Assembly: GCA_021828745.1 (NCBI GenBank)
Contig: JAJZDE010000071.1
Location: forward strand, 1 to 6,581
DNA: 6,581 nucleotides
Direction of reading: 5' to 3'
DNA from: Pseudomonadota bacterium
GTDB taxonomy: Bacteria; Pseudomonadota; Gammaproteobacteria; Burkholderiales; Ferrovaceae
The notes below the pieces were generated by a model. The model did no database searches. It was given only the letters and a program-made list of their open reading frames with translations, and was not told where the DNA came from. Below, one piece after another: positions 1 to 3,788 of this stretch (within the stretch, counting starts at the first letter, position 1; the number at the start of each line of letters is the position of its first letter). Made by a program: the position numbers and the translations under genes.

Positions 1-425
1 AGCAGCATTCTGTTGGGCAAATCGGTGAGTCCATCGTGATGGGCTAAATGATCCAGATGCGTTTTAGACATCTGGATTTGTTCGGCCAGTTTATGCGCTT
101 CGATGGTAGCAATTACCAGATTTGCGTTCGCTTGTTGCAATACCTTCAGGTGAGGGTCGGAAGTTTTCTGCGTGGTCTCTGCAGTAATAATTTCCTGCTC
201 GAGCAGGTTGACATCCTGTTCCCGCAACCGCACGGCATCTTCTCGCGCACTGATCGAATCTTCGGGGTGCAGAAGGTCGATTTGGGGGGGAGGGTGAATG
301 ACAATGCTTCCCCCTCGCCTTCTGTCGTTTCCGCGGACAGTGAACTGTCTTTCACTCTCAGAATTCGTGCCCGAAGAGACCGAATCACCGGGGTCGGAAA
401 TTTGACCTTTGTCATTTTTACTCAT
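1..425 (-). CDS. GGDEF-domain protein (probable diguanylate cyclase), N-terminal part, runs off left edge
   Basis: The minus strand is open from ATG 425 to the window edge, giving 141 whole codons and no stop. A ribosome binding site (AAAGGGA, 433-439) lies 7 nt before the ATG. Residues 1-50 are polar and low in complexity, with a PPP run at 45-47. Residues about 55-122 look like a charged helix or coiled coil (VRLREQDVNLLEQE, then IEAHKLAEQIQMSK). From about residue 123 the reading HLAHHDGLTDLPNR (123-139, with D131, L133, T134, D135, P137, N138 and R139) is the classic opening of a GGDEF domain. GGDEF proteins convert two GTP to cyclic di-GMP in the cytosol. The GG(D/E)EF active site lies outside the window, so activity cannot be judged, and a following EAL domain is possible. 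No membrane segment or known sensor domain is visible. It is the last visible gene of the KaiC-like operon, 19 bp after the ATPase stop. Confidence 0.9.
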   Translation of the reverse strand, partial: MSKNDKGQISDPGDSVSSGTNSESERQFTVRGNDRRRGGSIVIHPPPQIDLLHPEDSISAREDAVRLREQDVNLLEQEIITAETTQKTSDPHLKVLQQANANLVIATIEAHKLAEQIQMSKTHLDHLAHHDGLTDLPNRML

Positions 426-444
426 TACGATGTCCCTTTCTTCC

Positions 445-1911
445 CTATACCACGAGATCTCCAGTCGGCCGGCCAGTCAGGATTCCAGCGTACGCAGTCA
501 AAGTTTCCCCCAGTACGATGCCTTCATCTGTAATATCGTATAACCGAATGTCCTTGCTATGCCTGCTGCCACGGACTTTGACGACCGAGATGACGCGTTT
601 GAATTGGCCCGCGATTTCAACATAACGCTGCACGATGATTGCATCAGCGAGAAAAGCGCTCCCGAAGGGACTGAAACGCAAATCGGTGTAGCGGTCTTCC
701 AGTTCCGAGGTCATCAATATGGTCACGCCCATGCCGGTCAACTCGGCAATCATCCGGTACAGAGATCCCCGGAAATCTTCATGAAACTCAGGTGCCAGTG
801 CCAGTTCAAATCCGGAAAGGGAGTCGATGACAACGCGTTTTGCCTGCATTTTGGTAATCATTTCGATCAGATCATGCAGAATTTGATCAATCGATAAATC
901 CAGAGAACGCGTGTCGATCACCCCAACCTGCCCAGCCTGAATCAGTGTATTGAGTTTTCTGCTCAGCAGTTGGTTCGGACTCTTTTCAAACGCTGCAATC
1001 ACACCAGGTTCCCCCCTGGCTGCCCCTTCAGCAAGAAATTCTGTGGCTAATACGGTTTTCCCGGAACCGGATGGTCCGACCAGGAGCAGAGAATAGCCAG
1101 CGGGCAAGCCGCCGCCCATCATCTCATCCAGCCCCGGTACTCCCGTAGGAATACGGTGCTCTCCGCCGGAAACTTCGATAGAAGGCGCAACCACTCCGCT
1201 CGGTTTGACCATCGCGCGAGGAAAAACCTGGATGCCTTCATCGCTGATACGGAAGGTATGTAAACCGGCAGCCTGAGCTTGACCGCGCATTTTAACCACT
1301 TGCATCTTGCGTACCATTGAATTATGGTGCATGTTTTGCGAAAGCCAGAGGATGCCGTCGGCCACGGTAAAAATAGGGCTGGACTCTGCTTCCGGCGCCA
1401 AATATTCACCCAATAAAAACGAGGTTGTCTGCCAACTTGTCATTTGCATGCCCAACTGCTGCACGAATCTTTGCAAATCGGACATACCTGTATCCTGATT
1501 CTTCGTCGATTGCACGACCGATCGGAAGGAATCGACAAATACCAAACTGGGTGTATAGTTTTTCACCTCTTCGGAGATGCGCGACAATACACGGTCGAAA
1601 TTCCCTTCCATGAGGTCAGCAGACAGATTGACGAAGCGTATCGAATCATTGATTTTATCAATGTCAAAAAACGAAAACTGCTGCTGATACCTGAGCATCT
1701 TCAAGGCAGGCTCGCCAAGTACCGTGAAGAACAGTACCCGATTGTCCGAGTTTGCCTGTGAGAACATGATCTGGTGGGCGAGTGTCGTTTTTCCGCTTCC
1801 CGGCATACCCGCAATCAGGTTGAACGAGAATTCCGGCAATCCACCGCCCAGAAGGTTGTCCAAACCAGGAACGCCCGTCGGCAGACGGCGTATGGTAACC
1901 TTCTTACTCAT
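445..1911 (-). CDS. KaiC-like double-domain RecA-fold ATPase
   Basis: The 488-residue product has two tandem KaiC domains, each opening with the same phrase (PTGVPGLD at 11-18 and 255-262, then GGGLP). Domain 1 has Walker A GMPGSGKT (35-42) and Walker B LVFVDS (D127). Domain 2 has Walker A GPSGSGKT (279-286) and Walker B RVVIDS (D363). Both nucleotide sites therefore look able to bind ATP. The end of domain 2 (ADAIIVQRYVEI, then KVRGS at 445-449) matches the KaiC fold. By my alignment the Ser/Thr pair phosphorylated in cyanobacterial KaiC is replaced by A419-F420. The paired catalytic glutamates are LG/GE in domain 1 and EK (309-310) in domain 2. It is slightly shorter than clock KaiC (about 519 residues). 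The start has a strong AAGGAG site (1919-1924), 7 nt upstream and inside the preceding gene, and the 8-bp overlap suggests translational coupling. It is probably a signalling ATPase; a clock role is unsupported because no kaiA or kaiB is seen. Confidence 0.93.
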   Translation of the reverse strand: MSKKVTIRRLPTGVPGLDNLLGGGLPEFSFNLIAGMPGSGKTTLAHQIMFSQANSDNRVLFFTVLGEPALKMLRYQQQFSFFDIDKINDSIRFVNLSADLMEGNFDRVLSRISEEVKNYTPSLVFVDSFRSVVQSTKNQDTGMSDLQRFVQQLGMQMTSWQTTSFLLGEYLAPEAESSPIFTVADGILWLSQNMHHNSMVRKMQVVKMRGQAQAAGLHTFRISDEGIQVFPRAMVKPSGVVAPSIEVSGGEHRIPTGVPGLDEMMGGGLPAGYSLLLVGPSGSGKTVLATEFLAEGAARGEPGVIAAFEKSPNQLLSRKLNTLIQAGQVGVIDTRSLDLSIDQILHDLIEMITKMQAKRVVIDSLSGFELALAPEFHEDFRGSLYRMIAELTGMGVTILMTSELEDRYTDLRFSPFGSAFLADAIIVQRYVEIAGQFKRVISVVKVRGSRHSKDIRLYDITDEGIVLGETLTAYAGILTGRPTGDLVV

Positions 1912-2326
1912 CTGAAAACTCCTTGCCGGATCTATCTTGGATATTATTGCCCCAGGCCAATCGTACCATTTGGGTCGTCAATTGCTCGCCGATTAGCGAT
2001 GCCAGGATGTCGGTAAAAATGATCAGTAGCAATCTGTTCGCCTCTCTGGTTTGCATGCGCGTTTGCCCGTCAAAAGAAATTCTTAATCCCGCAAATCTGT
2101 GATCAGTCTGCGGTGAGATTGAAGTGGCGACGAGCCAGGGAAAGGTTGACTGGGCAAGGAACACACTTCTTGCGTAAAGAGAATTGAAACCACTTTCACC
2201 GATGATCGAAATAATGTGAGTTGCCAACTGCTCCCACAAGACAATTGCGCCATCCACAACTCCTTCCGTGTGCCGGGCCATGAGATTTTCGATCATCTGG
2301 TGCCGCAACAAGCCATTGGTAGCCAT
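1904..2326 (-). CDS. Uncharacterised 140-residue protein, first gene of the KaiC-like operon
   Basis: I do not recognise this family. The 140-residue product has no signal peptide and no clear membrane helix, so it is probably cytosolic. It looks largely helical. The first part (to about residue 70) contains VVDGAIVLWEQLATHIISI and GFNSLYARS. A loop with Pro and Asp follows, then a helix LLLIIFTDILASLIGEQL, and a polar tail ending in SDE. Its TAA (1904-1906) lies inside the first codons of the KaiC-like gene, whose ribosome binding site is in its coding sequence, so the two are very likely co-translated and functionally linked. The start is uncertain. ATG 2326 has no good ribosome binding site and sits just after a small GATCA-G-TGATC palindrome (2333-2343). 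The same frame extends to a TTG at 2386 (160 residues), with a GGGGA about 13 nt upstream. I prefer the ATG. It may be a regulator or adaptor of the ATPase, by context only. Confidence 0.75.
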   Translation of the reverse strand: MATNGLLRHQMIENLMARHTEGVVDGAIVLWEQLATHIISIIGESGFNSLYARSVFLAQSTFPWLVATSISPQTDHRFAGLRISFDGQTRMQTREANRLLLIIFTDILASLIGEQLTTQMVRLAWGNNIQDRSGKEFSDE

Positions 2327-2435
2327 AACAAAGATCAGTGATCGATGGATATGACAATGTTCAGAGAAAGTACACCGATATGCCAACGGCGAGTTATTTC
2401 CCCGACCTGTCGTTTCACGAACGGAATTAGGGGTG

Positions 2436-2465
2436 ATCTTATGTTTTTTACAAAAATCAACACAA
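2436..2465 (-). promoter_or_regulatory. Possible sigma-70 promoter of the KaiC-like operon
   Basis: Reading the minus strand, TTGTGT (2465-2460) is followed 18 nt later by TAAGAT (2441-2436). Both boxes are weak matches to TTGACA and TATAAT. Support comes mainly from place: it is in the most AT-rich stretch of the window, downstream of a probable terminator and about 110 bp before the first operon gene. Other AT-rich hexamers in 2460-2505 could serve instead. Confidence 0.25.
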
Positions 2466-2502
2466 TATATCCATTTTTTAATTCTATAAAAATTCTTTCG
2501 AT

Positions 2503-2530
2503 AAAAAAACCGGCATCTTCTCTACCGGTC
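2503..2530 (-). terminator. Probable Rho-independent terminator after the Spy-like gene
   Basis: On the minus strand ACCGG (2529-2525) pairs with CCGGT (2513-2509) across an 11-nt loop, extendable by one G-U pair, and is followed at once by a run of T (opposite A 2503-2509). The stem is short but GC-rich. It would end transcripts of the Spy-like gene about 110 bp after its stop and insulate the KaiC-like operon. Confidence 0.45.
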
Positions 2531-2640
2531 AAGCGAGTTTCGAGAATCAGGGCCGAACGCGTATCCTGCTCAAAAACAAAGGGTCTGTTGAATGTCTACC
2601 CGGCGCTCATCCTTACGGCATCTGAATGGGTGACACGAAG

Positions 2641-3138
2641 TTATTTCATGCGGTCCATGCATCTTATGTGGTTCATGTGCATTTTGTCAAAAACACCCTT
2701 TTGCTCCGGCGTGAGGGTCGCATAGAATGTCTTTACAGCATCAGCCATCTTGGCCATGTTCTGTGCAAGGTCTCTCATCACGTCTGCTTTCATCGTCATG
2801 CTCTCAGGCGCGGTCATGGACGTGTTCTGCATATCTTCTTTCATCTTGCTGTGCATCGACGCCATATTTTCGGCTTGTGTGGTGAGTTGACTGGAGAACA
2901 CTTTCCAAGCGGGTTCCTGATCTTTTGTAAGTTTGAGGTTTGCTTGTAATTCGCTCAGGTGGTTGTGAACGGTGGCTACCGGTTCGCTCATCATAGCCCC
3001 CTGTTTCATGCCCATTCCATCACAGCCCATTTCATGGGTTTGTTCAGTCGCATTCCCGTTATAGTCGGCGGCTGTTGCCATACCCGAGAACAAGACGAAG
3101 GAGAGCAGGCCAATGGCCAGTTTCGCAGGAAATTTCAT
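2641..3138 (-). CDS. Exported Spy/CpxP-like LTXXQ-motif protein, methionine-rich
   Basis: The start is ATG 3138, chosen because a near-perfect AAAGGAGGTG lies just upstream and the product then opens with a textbook Sec signal peptide: MKFPAK, a hydrophobic core (7-18), and ATA before a likely cleavage after residue 23. The longer frame to 3237 has no such support. The 165-residue precursor leaves about 142 periplasmic residues. Two LTxxQ signatures, LTKDQ (70-74) and LTPEQ (142-146), are the hallmark of the Spy/CpxP family, helical periplasmic proteins that in enterobacteria act as ATP-independent chaperones or stress sensors. The mature protein has 19 methionines, with an early HEMGCDGMGM cluster (35-44), several histidines, and only two cysteines (C39, C160) that could form a disulfide or bind metal. 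It lies 99 bp after the Thivi_2564-type gene on the same strand. Function as a chaperone or metal-stress protein is inferred from the family. Confidence 0.88.
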   Translation of the reverse strand: MKFPAKLAIGLLSFVLFSGMATAADYNGNATEQTHEMGCDGMGMKQGAMMSEPVATVHNHLSELQANLKLTKDQEPAWKVFSSQLTTQAENMASMHSKMKEDMQNTSMTAPESMTMKADVMRDLAQNMAKMADAVKTFYATLTPEQKGVFDKMHMNHIRCMDRMK

Positions 3139-3142
3139 GTCA

Positions 3143-3152
3143 CACCTCCTTT
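3143..3152 (-). promoter_or_regulatory. Strong ribosome binding site that fixes the start of the Spy-like gene
   Basis: The minus strand reads AAAGGAGGTG, with AGGAGG (3150-3145) 6 nt before ATG 3138. It is the best Shine-Dalgarno sequence in the window and implies high translation. It decides for the 165-residue product over the 198-residue frame. Confidence 0.85.
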
Positions 3153-3161
3153 CAACGGCGA

Positions 3162-3228
3162 TAAAAAATGCCCATCCTGTAATTCCCCGACTTATCGAGT
3201 CTGTCACACTCTCCAGACTGTCAGGATG
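3162..3228 (-). terminator. Branched stem-loop between the two small envelope genes, possible weak terminator or processing site
   Basis: On the minus strand CATCCTG (3228-3222) pairs with CAGGATG (3179-3173). Inside it AGTCTG (3219-3214) pairs with CAGACT (3203-3198). Four bases after the outer stem (GGCA) comes a run of six T (3168-3163). The outer stem begins 9 nt after the stop of the upstream gene. This could terminate part of the transcription from the membrane-protein gene, or protect mRNA between two co-transcribed genes. The large inner loop makes a classic terminator doubtful. Confidence 0.35.
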
Positions 3229-3237
3229 ATGCACCAT

Positions 3238-3429
3238 TTATCGTCCGACACGAATCCCGGAAAGGGAATTCACTACCCCGAATACAGTCAATAGCCAGAG
3301 GATCACCGCGATGATGACCACCGCATTCAGGATTTTCTTGATTGTGGCTTCCATTGGTATGTAGGTGTTGATCAGCCAGAGAACCACCCCAACAACAATT
3401 AATACAATCACCAACTGAATCAGTGGCAT
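3238..3429 (-). CDS. Small two-helix inner-membrane protein, Thivi_2564 family
   Basis: The 63-residue product starts at ATG 3429, set by a GGGAGG ribosome binding site (3439-3434), although the frame stays open to 3552 with an implausible Arg-rich extension. It contains two hydrophobic helices: residues about 3-20 (LIQLVIVLIVVGVVLWLI) and about 34-51 (LNAVVIIAVILWLLTVF). A short polar loop with YIPMEATIKK lies between them, and the tail is basic (GIRVGR). The opening MPLIQLVIVLIVVGV, the loop and the length match my memory of the small membrane proteins named Thivi_2564 family, whose function is unknown. The same strand continues into the Spy-like gene 99 bp later, so the two may share a transcript and an envelope role. 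I assign no biochemical function. Confidence 0.82.
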   Translation of the reverse strand: MPLIQLVIVLIVVGVVLWLINTYIPMEATIKKILNAVVIIAVILWLLTVFGVVNSLSGIRVGR

Positions 3430-3667
3430 ACCGCCTCCCTGCGCCGCATTAAGTTGCATTAGTCTGAACCGCTGCGTGAAATATAGGCGTAAAGCCAAAC
3501 GCAGTCTGTACGGTATCAAACATATCGGAACAATCGCGCTCGCGACACGCAATTAATAAATGCGACCAACGGATGATTCGTTTTGAGGAGAGTTCGGCTG
3601 TGACTGTGCCTCGTGCTGATATGAGAGAGCATGTCCAAAAGTTCCAGACCAGCTCGAATTCTGCCTA

Positions 3668-3673
3668 TATAAT
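3668..3673 (+). promoter_or_regulatory. Possible -10 box for the penicillin-binding protein gene
   Basis: A perfect TATAAT lies 115 bp before the first in-frame ATG of the large plus-strand gene. No convincing -35 is found 16-18 bp upstream (the region reads CCAGACC), so an activator would be needed if it is real. Confidence 0.3.
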
Positions 3674-3736
3674 CAACTGGTACGGGCCAGTGGGTGTAGA
3701 CAGTTTTTTTCATTCAGAGTATTAGGCAACCTTCAC

Positions 3737-3751
3737 ATTTGCGTCGCAAAT
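3737..3751. promoter_or_regulatory. Palindrome ATTTGCG-T-CGCAAAT, possible operator
   Basis: Two perfect 7-bp inverted arms flank a single T. The site lies about 65 bp downstream of the putative -10 box and 37 bp before the first in-frame ATG of the penicillin-binding protein gene, where a dimeric regulator could block transcription. No known regulator consensus is claimed. Seven-base arms occur by chance several times in a window this size, so support rests on position. Confidence 0.3.
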
Positions 3752-3788
3752 TCAAGACAGGAGATTCAATCCATTTGCCCGATTTTGA

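Larger units (their letters stand above)
2327..2640. other. Intergenic region between the Spy-like gene and the KaiC-like operon
   Basis: These 314 bases hold no gene I can support. Nearest the Spy-like gene (2531-2640) is ordinary-composition sequence with nothing recognised, then the putative terminator (2503-2530). Next comes an AT-rich block (about 2436-2505) suited to a promoter. A leader of about 100 bases follows, ending in a small palindrome GATCA-G-TGATC (2333-2343). A 65-codon minus-strand frame (2335-2532) crosses the terminator and has no protein-like features. Confidence 0.6.
3430..3788. other. Divergent intergenic region between membrane-protein gene and penicillin-binding protein gene
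   Basis: These 359 bases separate divergent genes and probably carry promoters for both. On the plus side there is a consensus -10 box (3668-3673) and a 15-bp palindrome (3737-3751). There is also a small ACTGG-N6-CCAGT hairpin (3676-3691) followed 12 nt later by seven T (3704-3710); the gap is too long for a terminator. For the minus-strand gene, TATATT opposite 3480-3485 is a possible -10 without a good -35. Short frames here (for example 3516-3713 minus) have no protein-like character. Confidence 0.55.

Noticed and set aside
146..415. Minus-strand 89-codon frame inside the GGDEF gene
   Set aside because: It is in a different frame from the GGDEF protein, is rich in Arg, Cys and Pro without any domain, and the frame from ATG 425 gives a clear GGDEF start.
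48..533. Plus-strand 161-codon open frame at the left end
   Set aside because: It lies antisense to the GGDEF gene and the end of the KaiC-like gene, has no domain features or ribosome binding site, and is explained as a shadow frame.
445..1911. Full circadian clock function (kaiABC)
   Set aside because: No kaiA or kaiB is visible in the window and the phosphosite pair is missing, so only a KaiC-like ATPase is supported.
2335..2532. Minus-strand 65-codon frame before the KaiC-like operon
   Set aside because: It begins within the putative terminator, lies in AT-rich promoter sequence and has no convincing ribosome binding site.
3676..3710. Hairpin ACTGG-N6-CCAGT followed by T7 as a plus-strand terminator
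   Set aside because: The T run begins 12 nt after the stem and no plus-strand gene precedes it.
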